64,000 nt of DNA from contig CAWZYM010000367.1 in the NCBI GenBank assembly GCA_963966185.1, positions 367,501-431,500 of the forward strand. Reading direction: 5' to 3'. A program made the position numbers and the translations under genes. How positions within the stretch are numbered: the first letter of the stretch is position 1; each line of letters begins with the position of its first letter. Under the pieces are notes generated by a model. The model was not told where the DNA came from, searched no databases, and saw only the letters and a program-made list of their open reading frames with translations. The stretch is from Rhabditoides inermis (Eukaryota; Nematoda; Chromadorea; Rhabditida; Rhabditidae). Of this stretch, positions 25,187 to 38,853 are shown piece by piece.

Positions 25187-26643
25187 CTTTCTATACATGC
25201 ATAATTATAAGATTTCACTTCTTTATCGAAAAAGTTAAGATCTCCAGTGATTAAACAAAGGCAACCGACATTTCAGGAACGTTAAATGCAATGATTTGAA
25301 CGGATTGACAGAGTAGTTTGTCTTGTGTAGCACATCTCCACACTCGTCTTTCTATACATGCATAATTATAAGATTTCACTTCTTTATCGAAAAAGTTAAG
25401 ATCTCCAGTGATTAAACAAAGGCAACCGACATTTCAGGTACGTTAAATGCAATGATTTGAACGGATTGACAGAGTAGTTTGTCTTGTGTAGCACATCTCC
25501 ACACTCGTCTTTCTATACATGCATAATTATAAGATTTCACTTCTTTATCGAAAAAGTTAAGATCTCCAGTGATTAAACAAAGGCAACCGACATTTCAGGA
25601 ACGTTAAATGCAATGATTTGAACGGATTGACAGAGTAGTTTGTCTTGTGTAGCACATCTCCACACTCGTCTTTCTATACATGCATAATTATAAGATTTCA
25701 CTTCTTTATCGAAAAAGTTAAGATCTCCAGTGATTAAACAAAGGCAACCGACATTTCAGGAACGTTAAATGCAATGATTTGAACGGATTGACAGAGTAGT
25801 TTGTCTTGTGTAGCACATCTCCACACTCGTCTTTCTATACATGCATGATTATAAGATTTCACTTCTTTATCGAAAAAGTTAAGATCTCCAGTGATTAAAC
25901 AAAGGCAACCGACATTTCAGGAACGTTAAATGCAATGATTTGAACGGATTGACAGAGTAGTTTGTCTTGTGTAGCACATCTCCACACTCGTCTTTCTATA
26001 CATGCATAATTATAAGATTTCACTTCTTTATCGAAAAAGTTAAGATCTCCAGTGATTAAACAAAGGCAACCGACATTTCAGGAACGCTGAATGCAATGAT
26101 TTGAACGGATGGACAGAGTAGTTTGTCTTGTGTAGCACATCTCCACACTCGTCTTTCTATACATGCATAATTATAAGATTTCACTTCTTTATCGAAAAAG
26201 TTAAGATCTCCAGTGATTGAACAAAGGCAACCGACATTTCAGGAACGTTAAATGCAATGATTTGAACGGATTGACAGAGTAGTTTGTCTTGTGTAGCACA
26301 TCTCCACACTCGTCTTTCTATACATGCATAATTATAAGATTTCACTTCTTTATCGAAAAAGTTAAGATCTCCAGTGATTAAACAAAGGCAACCGACATTT
26401 CAGGAACGTTAAATGCGATGATTTGAACGGATTGACAGAGTAGTTTGTCTTGTGTAGCACATCTCCACACTCGTCTTTCTATACATGCATAATTATAAGA
26501 TTTCACTTCTTTATCGAAAAAGTTAAGATCTCCAGTGATTAAACAAAGGCAACCGACATTTCAGGAACGTTAAATGCAATGATTTGAACGGATTGACAGA
26601 GTAGTTTGTCTTGTGTAGCACATCTCCACACTCGTCTTTCTAT

Positions 26644-27139
26644 TAGTGTTGGGTCGATTAAGTAATGTTCGATTATTGATTAACGATTAATCGAAAAATT
26701 AATCGAAACCTTCGATTAACGATCAATCGATTAATCGTTAATCGAGAAAATGTCGATCAATCGATTAACGATTAATCGTTTATCGAACTTTTGTCGATTA
26801 ATCGATTAATGATTAATTTCCAATCATTTTCCCGTAGCTTGATGTGAACAGTTACCATAAACAGTTCATTTCTGAGAAAATGTGGCTTATTTAAACTCAT
26901 ACAACGCTCTAGGAAACGAAAACTGTACCGAAATTAAGAAATATACTTTCGATTTAATCGAGATTGTTTCGATTAATCGAATAACGAATAATCGTTAATC
27001 GAATTTGTTTCGATTAATCGATCAACGATTAATCGTTAATCGAAACATGTTCGATTATTCGATTAATCGACCGATTAATCGATTAATCGAGCTGATTAAT
27101 CGAAAATTAATCGAAAGTCGATTAATCGACCCAACACTA
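26644..27139. mobile_element. hAT-type MITE, copy 4
   Basis: 496 bp, same ends, same duplication CTTTCTAT and same satellite phase as the other three copies. It lies 1953 bp from copy 3 and shares its private variants. Confidence 0.85.
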
Positions 27140-28366
27140 CTTTCTATACATGCATAATTATAAGATTTCACTTCTTTATCGAAAAAGTTAAGATCTCCAG
27201 TGATTAAACAAAGGCAACCGACATTTCAGGAACGTTAAATGCAATGATTTGAACGGATTGACAGAGTAGTTTGTCTTGTGTAGCACATCTCCACACTCGT
27301 CTTTCTATACATGCATAATTATAAGATTTCACTTCTTTATCGAAAAAGTTAAGATCTCCAGTGATTAAACAAAGGCAACCGACATTTCAGGAACGTTAAA
27401 TGCAATGATTTGAACGGATTGACAGAGTAGTTTGTCTTGTGTAGCACATCTCCACACTCGTCTTTCTATACATGCATGATTATAAGATTTCACTTCTTTA
27501 TCGAAAAAGTTAAGATCTCCAGTGATTAAACAAAGGCAACCGACATTTCAGGAACGTTAAATGCAATGATTTGAACGGATTGACAGAGTAGTTTGTCTTG
27601 TGTAGCACATCTCCACACTCGTCTTTCTATACATGCATAATTATAAGATTTCACTTCTTTATCGAAAAAGTTAAGATCTCCAGTGATTAAACAAAGGCAA
27701 CCGACATTTCAGGAACGCTGAATGCAATGATTTGAACGGATTGACAGAGTAGTTTGTCTTGTGTAGCACATCTCCACACTCGTCTTTCTATACATGCATA
27801 ATTATAAGATTTCACTTCTTTATCGAAAAAGTTAAGATCTCCAGTGATTGAACAAAGGCAACCGACATTTCAGGAACGTTAAATGCAATGATTTGAACGG
27901 ATTGACAGAGTAGTTTGTCTTGTGTAGCACATCTCCACACTCGTCTTTCTATACATGCATAATTATAAGATTTCACTTCTTTATCGAAAAAGTTAAGATC
28001 TCCAGTGATTAAACAAAGGCAACCGACATTTCAGGAACGTTAAATGCAATGATTTGAACGGATTGACAGAGTAGTTTGTCTTGTGTAGCACATCTCCACA
28101 CTCGTCTTTCTATACATGCATAATTATAAGATTTCACTTCTTTATCGAAAAAGTTAAGATCTCCAGTGATTAAACAAAGGCAACCGACATTTCAGGAACG
28201 TTAAATGCAATGATTTGAACGGATTGACAGAGTAGTTTGTCTTGTGTAGCACATCTCCACACTCGTCTTTCTATACATGCATAATTATAAGATTTCACTT
28301 CTTTATCGAAAAAGTTAAGATCTCCAGTGATTAAACAAAGGCAACCGACATTTCAGGAACGTTAAA

Positions 28367-29390
28367 TTAGGGGCGGCGCGCAGCGGCGCCCGTTTGTTTT
28401 GAGCTGTGACGCGCGCAACACGCCACTCCCAAGGCACACACGATTTCTCTATTCTAATACAATATACTTAATTAGTGTGCGTTATTTGTTAGAATATCAC
28501 TTTGTAAGACCTATGAGTATGATTCGTGAAACCAATATCGGTTGCGGCATCCAAAAACCGCCCTCTCTTGCTCTCTCCCGCTTTGCCACTAAACGTGTTT
28601 ACGACGGCGGCGGCGGCGACGACGGTGTGCATCACGTAAGCTCCGCCCACTGCACTTTGCGCTCATTGGTCGCTCGGCTCTCTTGCGTGCGCACTCTGAT
28701 TGGCTGAGCGCATGCCCCGCCCTTCGTTCACCCACTCTCGTGTCGGCTCGCCGTCCAGGCCACCGCCCCAGTTTTGGCGCGAAAACTGTGGGGGGAGGGG
28801 AGTGTGCGGAGCGGAGTGAGTGGGTAAGAGAGAGAGACGCGAAATAGCGCGTGTCAATGAGAGACTGGCATTGGCAGGCGCACGAGCGATTCGACAAAGC
28901 AGTGCGTTTCCATATTCAGGATACGTTTTCTAAAGTTTCGAATATGTATACATAACATGTTCGGCACATCAACCTGAAAAACAATTTCTTCGAAATTTGA
29001 GAAAAGGACATCCATTCTCTTTCGAAAAGTACACGAGTAAAGAGGAGTGGTTTGTTTTGATCTAATTCAACAAAAGCACATGCATAAAATCTCTTCGCAG
29101 CTGACTAAAATTTCAAAACAAACCTGCTCTTTCTGATCGATGAAAAATATAGTATGCACTATAATCGTGTCATACATTTTGTTGCAAGTTACTTGTTGGG
29201 ATTAAGAGTATCCTGAATACCTGAACTCAACATGCTAACAAGAAAACAATTAGAGTTTTAAAACATCGTTCGAAAGAGCAGGTTTGTTTTGAAATTTTAG
29301 TCAGCTGCGAAGAGATTTTATGCATGTGCTTTTGTTGAATTAGATCAAAACAAACCACTCCTCTTTACTCGTGTACTTTTCGAAAGAGAA
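28367..29390 (-). mobile_element. Helitron-like element, copy A
   Basis: 1024 bp inside the satellite. Minus-strand 5' end TTCTCTTTCGAAAAGTAC at 29390; 3' end a GC palindrome plus CTAA at 28367. The host unit continues without duplication (GCA|TTT), so insertion was between A and T. A 119-bp-armed foldback lies at the 5' end. The 3' half holds a promoter-like block: an E2F-type palindrome TTTTGGCGCGAAAA (28772-28785), two CCAAT boxes in ATTGG orientation (28665 and 28699), GC boxes and GCATCACGTAAGC. It is nearly identical to copy B, in inverted orientation. It has no transposase or Rep/Hel sequence, so it is non-autonomous. Confidence 0.6.
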
Positions 29391-32300
29391 TGCAATGATT
29401 TGAACGGATTGACAGAGTAGTTTGTCTTGTGTAGCACATCTCCACACTCGTCTTTCTATACATGCATAATTATAAGATTTCACTTCTTTATCGAAAAAGT
29501 TAAGATCTCCAGTGATTAAACAAAGGCAACCGACATTTCAGGAACGTTAAATGCAATGATTTGAACGGATTGACAGAGTAGTTTGTCTTGTGTAGCACAT
29601 CTCCACACTCGTCTTTCTATACATGCATAATTATAAGATTTCACTTCTTTATCGAAAAAGTTAAGATCTCCAGTGATTAAACAAAGGCAACCGACATTTC
29701 AGGAACGTTAAATGCAATGATTTGAACGGATTGACAGAGTAGTTTGTCTTGTGTAGCACATCTCCCCACTCGTCTTTCTATACATGCATAATTATAAGAT
29801 TTCACTTCTTTATCGAAAAAGTTAAGATCTCCAGTGATTAAACAAAGGCAACCGACATTTCAGGAACGTTTAATGCAATGATTTGAACGGATTGACAGAG
29901 TAGTTTGTCTTGTGTAGCACATCTCCACACTCGTCTTTCTATACATGCATAATTATAAGATTTCACTTCTTTATCGAAAAAGTTAAGATCTCCAGTGATT
30001 AAACAAAGGCAACCGACATTTCAGGAACGTTAAATGCAAAGATTTGAACGGATTGACAGAGTAGTTTGTCTTGTGTAGCACATCTCCACACTCGTCTTTC
30101 TATACATGCATAATTATAAGATTTCACTTCTTTATCGAAAAAGTTAAGATCTCCAGTGATTAAACAAAGGCAACCGACAATTCAGGAACGTTAAATGCGA
30201 TGATTTGAACGGATTGACAGAGTAGTTTGTCTTGTGTAGCACATCTCCACACTCGTCTTTCTATACATGCATAATTATAAGATTTCACTTCTTTATCGAA
30301 AAAGTTAAGATCTCCAGTGATTAAACAAAGGCAACCGACATTTCAGGAACGTTAAATGCAATGATTTGAACGGATTGACAGAGTAGTTTGTCTTGTGTAG
30401 CACATCTCCACACTCGTCTTTCTATACATGCATAATTATAAGATTTCACTTCTTTATCGAAAAAGTTAAGATCTCCAGTGATTAAACAAAGGCAACCGAC
30501 ATTTCAGGAACGTTAAATGCAATGATTTGAACGGATTGACAGAGTAGTTTGTCTTGTGTAGCACATCTCCACACTCGTCTTTCTATACATGCATAATTAT
30601 AAGATTTCACTTCTTTATCGAAAAAGTTAAGATCTCCAGTGATTAAACAAAGGCAACCGACATTTCAGGAACGTTAAATGCAATGATTTGAACGGATTGA
30701 CAGAGTAGTTTGTCTTGTGTAGCACATCTCCACACTCGTCTTTCTATACATGCATAATTATAAGATTTCACTTCTTTATCGAAAAAGTTAAGATCTCCAG
30801 TGATTAAACAAAGGCAACCGACAATTCAGGAACGTTAAATGCGATGATTTGAACGGATTGACAGAGTAGTTTGTCTTGTGTAGCACATCTCCACACTCGT
30901 CTTTCTATACATGCATAATTATAAGATTTCACTTCTTTATCGAAAAAGTTAAGATCTCCAGTGATTAAACAAAGGCAACCGACATTTCAGGAACGTTAAA
31001 TGCAATGATTTGAACGGATTGACAGAGTAGTTTGTCTTGTGTAGCACATCTCCACACTCGTCTTTCTATACATGCATAATTATAAGAATTCACTTCTTTA
31101 TCGAAAAAGTTAAGATCTCCAGTGATTAAACAAAGGCAACCGACATTTCAGGAACGTTAAATGCAATGATTTGAACGGATTGACAGAGTAGTTTGTCTTG
31201 TGTAGCACATCTCCACACTCGTCTTTCTATACATGCATAATTATAAGATTTCACTTCTTTATCGAAAAAGTTAAGATCTCCAGTGATTAAAGAAAGGCAA
31301 CCGACATTTCAGGAACGTTAAATGCAATGATTTGAACAGATTGACATAGTAGTTTGTCTTGTGTAGCACATCTCCACACTCGTCTTTCTATACATGCATA
31401 ATTATAAGATTTCACTTCTTTATCGAAAAAGTTAAGATCTCCAGTGATTAAACAAAGGCAACCGACATTTCAGGAACGTTAAATGCAATGATTTGAACGG
31501 ATTGACAGAGTAGTTTGTCTTGTGTAGCACATCTCCACACTCGTCTTTCTATACATGCATAATTATAAGATTTCACTTCTTTATCGAAAAAGTTAAGATC
31601 TCCAGTGATTAAACAAAGGCAACCGACATTTCAGGAACGTTAAATGCAATGACTTGAACGGATTGACAGAGTAGTTTGTCTTGTGTAGCACATCTCCACA
31701 CTCGTCTTTCTATACATGCATAATTATAAGATTTCACTTCTTTATCGAAAAAGTTAAGATCTCCAGTGATTAAACAAAGGCAACCGACATTTCAGGAACG
31801 TTAAATGCAATGATTTGAACGGATTGACAGAGTAGTTTGTCTTGTGTAGCACATCTCCACACTCGTCTTTCTATACATGCATAATTATAAGATTTCACTT
31901 CTTTATCGAAAAAGTTAAGATCTCAAGTGATTGAACAAAGGCAACCGACGTTTCAGGAACGTTAAATGCAATGATTTGAACGGATTGACAGAGTAGTTTG
32001 TCTTGTGTAGCACATCTCCACACTCGTCTTTCTATACATGCATAATTATAAGATTTCACTTCTTTATCGAAAAAGTTAAGATCTCCAGTGATTAAACAAA
32101 GGCAACCGACATTTCAGGAACGTTAAATGCAATGATTTGAACGGATTGACAGAGTAGTTTGTCTTGTGTAGCACATCTCCACACTCGTCTTTCTATACAT
32201 GCATAATTATAAGATTTCACTTCTTTATCGAAAAAGTTAAGATCTCCAGTGATTAAACAAAGGCAACCGACATTTCAGGAACGTTAAATGCAATGATTTG

Positions 32301-35300
32301 AACGGATTGACAGAGTAGTTTGTCTTGTGTAGCACATCTCCACACTCGTCTTTCTATACATGCATAATTATAAGATTTCACTTCTTTATCGAAAAAGTTA
32401 AGATCTCCAGTGATTAAACAAAGGCCACCGACATTTCAGGAACGTTAAATGCAATGATTTGAACGGATTGACAGAGTAGTTTGTCTTGTGTAGCACATCT
32501 CCACACTCGTCTTTCTATACATGCATAATTATAAGATTTCACTTCTTTATCGAAAAAGTTAAGATCTCCAGTGATTAAACAAAGGCAACCGACATTTCAG
32601 GAACGTTAAATGCAATGATTTGAACGGATTGACAGAGTAGTTTGTCTTGTGTAGCACATCTCCACACTCGTCTTTCTATACATGCATAATTATAAGAATT
32701 CACTTCTTTATCGAAAAAGTTAAGATCTCCAGTGATTAAACAAAGGCAACCGACATTTCAGGAACGTTAAATGCAATGATTTGAACGGATTGACAGAGTA
32801 GTTTGTCTTGTGTAGCACATCTCCACACTCGTCTTTCTATACATGCATAATTATAAGATTTCACTTCTTTATCGAAAAAGTTAAGATCTCCAGTGATTAA
32901 ACAAAGGCAACCGACATTTCAGGAACGTTAAATGCAATGATTTGAACAGATTGACATAGTAGTTTGTCTTGTGTAGCACATCTCCACACTCGTCTTTCTA
33001 TACATGCATAATTATAAGATTTCACTTCTTTATCGAAAAAAGTTAAGATCTCCAGTGATTAAACAAAGGCAACCGACATTTCAGGAACGTTAAATGCAAT
33101 GATTTTAACGGATTGACAGAGTAGTTTGTCTTGTGTAGCACATCTCCACACTCGTCTTTCTATACATGCATAATTATAAGATTTCACTTCTTTATCGAAA
33201 AAGTTAAGATCTCCAGTGATTAAACAAAGGCAACCGACATTTCAGGAACGTTAAATGCAATGATTTGAACGGATTGACAGAGTAGTTTGTCTTGTGTAGC
33301 ACATCTCCACACTCGTCTTTCTATACATGCATAATTATAAGATTTCACTTCTTTATCGAAAAAGTTAAGATCTCCAGTGATTAAACAAAGGCCACCGACA
33401 TTTCAGGAACGTTAAATGCAATGATTTGAACGGATTGACAGAGTAGTTTGTCTTGTGTAGCACATCTCCACACTCGTCTTTCTATACATGTATAATTATA
33501 AGATTTCACTTCTTTATCGAAAAAGTTAAGATCTCCAGTGATTAAACAAAGGCAACCGACATTTCGGGAACGTTAAATGCAATGATTTGAACGGATTGAC
33601 AGAGTAGTTTGTCTTGTGTAGCACATCTCCACACTCGTCTTTCTATACATGCATAATTATAAGATTTCACTTCTTTATCGAAAAAGTTAAGATCTCCAGT
33701 GATTAAACAAAGGCAACCGACATTTCAGGAACGTTAAATGCAATGATTTGAACGGATTGACAGAGTAGTTTGTCTTGTGTAGCACATCTCCACACTCGTC
33801 TTTCTATACATGCATAATTATAAGATTTCACTTCTTTATCGAAAAAGTTAAGATCTCCAGTGATTAAACAAAGGCCACCGACATTTCAGGAACGTTAAAT
33901 GCAATGATTTGAACGGATTGACAGAGTAGTTTGTCTTGTGTAGCACATCTCCACACTCGTCTTTCTATACATGTATAATTATAAGATTTCACTTCTTTAT
34001 CGAAAAAGTTAAGATCTCCAGTGATTAAACAAAGGCAACCGACATTTCAGGAACGTTAAATGCAATGATTTGAACGGATTGACAGAGTAGTTTGTCTTGT
34101 GTAGCACATCTCCACACTCGTCTTTCTATACATGCATAATTATAAGATTTCACTTCTTTATCGAAAAAGTTAAGATCTCCAGTGATTAAACAAAGGCAAC
34201 CGACATTTCAGGAACGTTCAATGCAATGATTTGAACGGATTGACAGAGTAGTTTGTCTTGTGTAGCACATCTCCACACTCGTCTTTCTATACATGCATAA
34301 TTATAAGATTTCACTTCTTTATCGAAAAAGTTAAGATCTCCAGTGATTAAACAAAGGCAACCGACATTTCAGGAACGTTAAATGCAATGATTTGAACGGA
34401 TTGACAGAGTAGTTTGTCTTGTGTAGCACATCTCCACACTCGTCTTTCTATACATGCATAATTATAAGATTTCACTTCTTTATCGAAAAAGTTAAGATCT
34501 CCAGTGATTAAACAAAGGCAACCGACATTTCAGGAACGTTAAATGCAATGATTTGAACGGATTGACAGAGTAGTTTGTCTTGTGTAGCACATCTCCACAC
34601 TCGTCTTTCTATACATGCATAATTATAAGATTTCACTTCTTTATCGAAAAAGTTAAGATCTCCAGTGATTAAACAAAGGCAACCGACATTTCGGGAACGT
34701 TAAATGCAATGATTTGAACGGATTGACAGAGTAGTTTGTCTTGTGTAGCACATCTCCACACTCGTCTTTCTATACATGCATAATTATAAGATTTCACTTC
34801 TTTATCGAAAAAGTTAAGATCTCCAGTGATTAAACAAAGGCAACCGACATTTCAGGAACGTTAAATGCAATGATTTGAACGGATTGACAGAGTAGTTTGT
34901 CTTGTGTAGCACATCTCCACACTCGTCTTTCTATACATGCATAATTATAAGAATTCACTTCTTTATCGAAAAAGTTAAGATCTCCAGTGATTAAACAAAG
35001 GCAACCGACATTTCAGGAACGTTAAATGCAATGATTTGAACGGATTGACAGAGTAGTTTGTCTTGTGTAGCACATCTCCACACTCGTCTTTCTATACATG
35101 CATAATTATAAGATTTCACTTCTTTATCGAAAAAGTTAAGATCTCCAGTGATTAAACAAAGGCAACCGACATTTCAGGAACGTTAAATGCAATGATTTGA
35201 ACAGATTGACATAGTAGTTTGTCTTGTGTAGCACATCTCCACACTCGTCTTTCTATACATGCATAATTATAAGATTTCACTTCTTTATCGAAAAAGTTAA

Positions 35301-36781
35301 GATCTCCAGTGATTAAACAAAGGCAACCGACATTTCAGGAACGTTAAATGCAATGATTTGAACGGATTGACAGAGTAGTTTGTCTTGTGTAGCACATCTC
35401 CACACTCGTCTTTCTATACATGCATAATTATAAGATTTCACTTCTTTATCGAAAAAGTTAAGATCTCCAGTGATTAAACAAAGGCCACCGACATTTCAGG
35501 AACGTTAAATGCAATGATTTGAACGGATTGACAGAGTAGTTTGTCTTGTGTAGCACATCTCCACACTCGTCTTTCTATACATGCATAATTATAAGATTTC
35601 ACTTCTTTATCGAAAAAGTTAAGATCTCCAGTGATTAAACAAAGGCCACCGACATTTCAGGAACGTTAAATGCAATGATTTGAACGGATTGACAGAGTAG
35701 TTTGTCTTGTGTAGCACATCTCCACACTCGTCTTTCTATACATGTATAATTATAAGATTTCACTTCTTTATCGAAAAAGTTAAGATCTCCAGTGATTAAA
35801 CAAAGGCAACCGACATTTCGGGAACGTTAAATGCAATGATTTGAACGGATTGACAGAGTAGTTTGTCTTGTGTAGCACATCTCCACACTCGTCTTTCTAT
35901 ACATGCATAATTATAAGATTTCACTTCTTTATCGAAAAAGTTAAGATCTCCAGTGATTAAACAAAGGCCACCGACATTTCAGGAACGTTAAATGCAATGA
36001 TTTGAACGGATTGACAGAGTAGTTTGTCTTGTGTAGCACATCTCCACACTCGTCTTTCTATACATGCATAATTATAAGATTTCACTTCTTTATCGAAAAA
36101 GTTAAGATCTCCAGTGATTAAACAAAGGCAACCGACAATTCAGGAACGTTAAATGCAATGATTTGAACAGATTGACATAGTAGTTTGTCTTGTGTAGCAC
36201 ATCTCCACACTCGTCTTTCTATACATGCATAATTATAAGATTTCACTTCTTTATCGAAAAAGTTAAGATCTCCAGTGATTAAACAAAGGCAACCGACATT
36301 TCAGGAACGTTAAATGCAATGATTTGAACGGATTGACAGAGTAGTTTGTCTTGTGTAGCACATCTCCACACTCGTCTTTCTATACATGCATAATTATAAG
36401 ATTTCACTTCTTTATCGAAAAAGTTAAGATCTCCAGTGATTAAACAAAGGCAACCGACATTTCAGGAACGTTAAATGCAATGATTTGAACGGATTGACAG
36501 AGTAGTTTGTCTTGTGTAGCACATCTCCACACTCGTCTTTCTATACATGCATAATTATAAGATTTCACTTCTTTATCGAAAAAGTTAAGATCTCCAGTGA
36601 TTAAACAAAGGCCACCGACATTTCAGGAACGTTAAATGCAATGATTTGAACGGATTGACAGAGTAGTTTGTCTTGTGTAGCACATCTCCACACTCGTCTT
36701 TCTATACATGTATAATTATAAGATTTCACTTCTTTATCGAAAAAGTTAAGATCTCCAGTGATTAAACAAAGGCAACCGACA
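29391..36781. repeat. 161-bp satellite array, right block
   Basis: About 46 further units of the same 161-bp satellite, bracketed by Helitron-like copies A and B. Marker variants recur at multiples of the unit: GAATTCACTTC at 31087, 32697 and 34951, and GAACAGATTGACATAG near 31334, 32944, 35200 and 36167 (steps of 10, 14 and 6 units). A four-unit spacing of GACAATTCAGG variants is also seen. This is higher-order structure. The array ends exactly at the 5' end of copy B. Confidence 0.97.
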
Positions 36782-37808
36782 TTCTCTTTCGAAAAGTACA
36801 CGAGTAAAGAGGAGTGGTTTGTTTTGATCTAATTCAACAAAAGCACATGCATAAAATCTCTTCGCAGCTGACTAAAATTTCAAAACAAACCTGCTCTTTC
36901 GAACGATGTTTTAAAACTCTAATTGTTTTCTTGTTAGCATGTTGAGTTCAAGTATTCAGGATACTGTTAATCCCAACAAGTAACTTGCAACAAAATGTAT
37001 GACACGATTATAGTGCATACTATATTTTTCATCGATCAGAAAGAGCAGGTTTGTTTTGAAATTTTAGTCAGCTGCGAAGAGATTTTATGCATGTGCTTTT
37101 GTTGAATTAGATCAAAACAAACCACTCCTCTTTACTCGTGTACTTTTCGAAAGAGAATGGATGTCCTTTTCTCAAATTTCGAAGAAATTGTTTTTCAGGT
37201 TGATGTGCCGAACATGTTATGTATACATATTCGAAACTTTAGAAAACGTATCCTGAATATGGAAACGCACTGCTTTGTCGAATCGCTCGTGCGCCTGCCA
37301 ATGCCAGTCTCTCATTGACACGCGCTATTTCGCGTCTCTCTCTCTTACCCACTCACTCCGCTCCGCACACTCCCCTCCCCCCACAGTTTTCGCGCCAAAA
37401 CTGGGGCGGTGGCCTGGACGGCGAGCCGACACGAGAGTGGGTGAACGAAGGGCGGGGCATGCGCTCAGCCAATCAGAGTGCGCACGCAAGAGAGCCGAGC
37501 GACCAATGAGCGCAAAGTGCAGTGGGCGGAGCTTACGTGATGCACACCGTCGTCGCCGCCGCCGCCGCCGTCGTAAACACGTTTAGTGGCAAAGCGGGAG
37601 AGAGCAAGAGAGGGCGGTTTTTGGATGCCGCAACCGATATTGGTTTCACGAATCATACTCATAGGTCTTACAAAGTGATATTCTAACAAATAACGCACAC
37701 TAATTAAGTATATTGTATTAGAATAGAGAAATCGTGTGTGCCTTGGGAGTGGCGTGTTGCGCGCGTCACAGCTCAAAACAAACGGGCGCCGCTGCGCGCC
37801 GCCCCTAA
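36782..37808 (+). mobile_element. Helitron-like element, copy B
   Basis: 1027 bp, the reverse complement of copy A. 5' end TTCTCTTTCGAAAAG; foldback arms 36782-36900 and 37039-37157 (119 bp each). The promoter-like block has TTTTCGCGCCAAAA at 37387-37400, CCAAT at 37469 and 37503, GGGCGGGGC near 37450 and CTTACGTGATGC near 37535. 3' GC palindrome and CTAA end at 37808, followed by T. The left flank is satellite but the right flank is not, so this element marks the edge of the array. Confidence 0.6.
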
Positions 37809-38181
37809 TGACAATATCCATACCTACTTATCTTTTTACAAATAAACACTGCTGAAACAACGATGTGTTATGAAATACAAACAGATGTAACAATTGTAGA
37901 TCAAAGAAACCATATATGTATAGCACACAATCGAAAAGACGCAACTCACTCGAACAAAACTCATGATGAGGACAGCAGATAGGCCGGCGCCGGGCTGAGG
38001 GAGGGTCAGCTGACTCTTTCTTGTCACTTGGCTGACTTCGTGCGCTTGCGGGCGTGCCCCTAAACCTAATGACTATAAACCGGTACATCACGTCAATTTC
38101 TAGTTCATTGCGCGCTACAATTTGCTTTGCTTTTAAAGTTTCAGAAATTTTGATAGCGATTGAATTATAGCGTTGTTGTAG

Positions 38182-38431
38182 GAGTTCTCGGTTGTTTGCT
38201 CACAGGATTCTGAAAGTGTGACCCTCCGCGGCGGCAGGCTCTACAAGGGTACTGGAAAGTTAAGTAATTGGTTTGTTTCGTTTACCTTGTTTATTGTGTT
38301 GTTTATGGTACGTTGTTTGTTGTAGATGCAGCAGTTGCGAAGTAGGACTCGTATCAATGAGCACTCGGCGGTGTCTCCGAGAGGAGGCGGTTTCTGTCGC
38401 CTCCAAAAAGAAAGACGTCATCGGCTTTTAG
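38182..38431 (+). CDS. Unrecognised gene, two 3' exons
   Basis: Two exons join in frame: 38182-38258 and 38326-38431 (intron 38259-38325, GTTAAG donor, TTGTAG acceptor), ending in a TAG stop. The encoded tail is about 60 residues, contains YKGTGKCSSCEV and ends KKKDVIGF. AATAAA follows at 38444-38449, 13 bases after the stop, which supports a real 3' end. The first exon opens after a TTGTAG acceptor, so upstream exons are expected between 37809 and 38181, but none could be chosen. No family was recognised. Confidence 0.4.
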
Positions 38432-38443
38432 TTTTTGAAAGTA

Positions 38444-38449
38444 AATAAA
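38444..38449 (+). terminator. Poly(A) signal AATAAA
   Basis: AATAAA followed by an A run, 13 bases downstream of the stop codon of the small unrecognised gene. Confidence 0.55.
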
Positions 38450-38815
38450 AAAAAAACACATTCTTTTCTCATTAAACAACTCATCATCTCATTAAACAAC
38501 TCATTATCAAAAAAGCTGATTGAAACGATTTATACAACTCACACAATGTATGTACACCATCTACGAAAAAGTAGAGTGTGAGATGTAAGGTCACCGTAGG
38601 ATCATCGTGTAGGATCATCGATAAGTCGAACACCAGGTAGCTGACGGAAGCTGACACGATTCGTGGAAGCTTCGTAGGTGAGGTTGGACGTGCGTCCAAG
38701 AACTACCAGGTGGCGCGCACTCTGAAAAATTGGGTTATACTCATCTAAACTACAACTCGTTTTTTTTTTTAAAAAACGAAAAAGATAAACTAACTCTTTT
38801 TTTCCTTACTTCACG

Positions 38816-38851
38816 GGGAATATTTGATTTTCCCATAAATCAAATATTCCC
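38816..38851. repeat. 15-bp perfect inverted repeat
   Basis: GGGAATATTTGATTT at 38816-38830 pairs with its complement at 38837-38851 across a 6-base loop. It directly abuts the left end of the large foldback element. Confidence 0.75.
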
Positions 38852-38853
38852 GA

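Larger units (their letters stand above)
10618..28366. repeat. 161-bp satellite array, left block
   Basis: Head-to-tail copies of a 161-bp AT-rich unit containing GCAATGATTTGAACGGATTG and CACATCTCCACACTCGTC. Spacing is exact (for example ACGGATTGAC at 10790 and 10951). After removing four 496-bp inserts (12134, 19839, 24691, 26644) and the LINE (14574-19029), about 70 units remain and are nearly identical. Variants such as GATTGAAC, GAATAAAC and GCGATGATTT recur in the same order in separate stretches, which shows block-wise amplification. No coding function is visible. The unit length is close to nucleosome size, as in many centromeric or heterochromatic satellites. Confidence 0.97.

Noticed and set aside
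28399..28897. Small open frames of about 100 codons in Helitron-like copies A and B
   Set aside because: They fall in GC-rich promoter-like DNA, lack homology, and occur on both strands; non-coding GC content explains them.
10618..36781. CRISPR array
   Set aside because: The repeat unit is 161 bp, contiguous with no unique spacers, and the genome is eukaryotic; this is a satellite.
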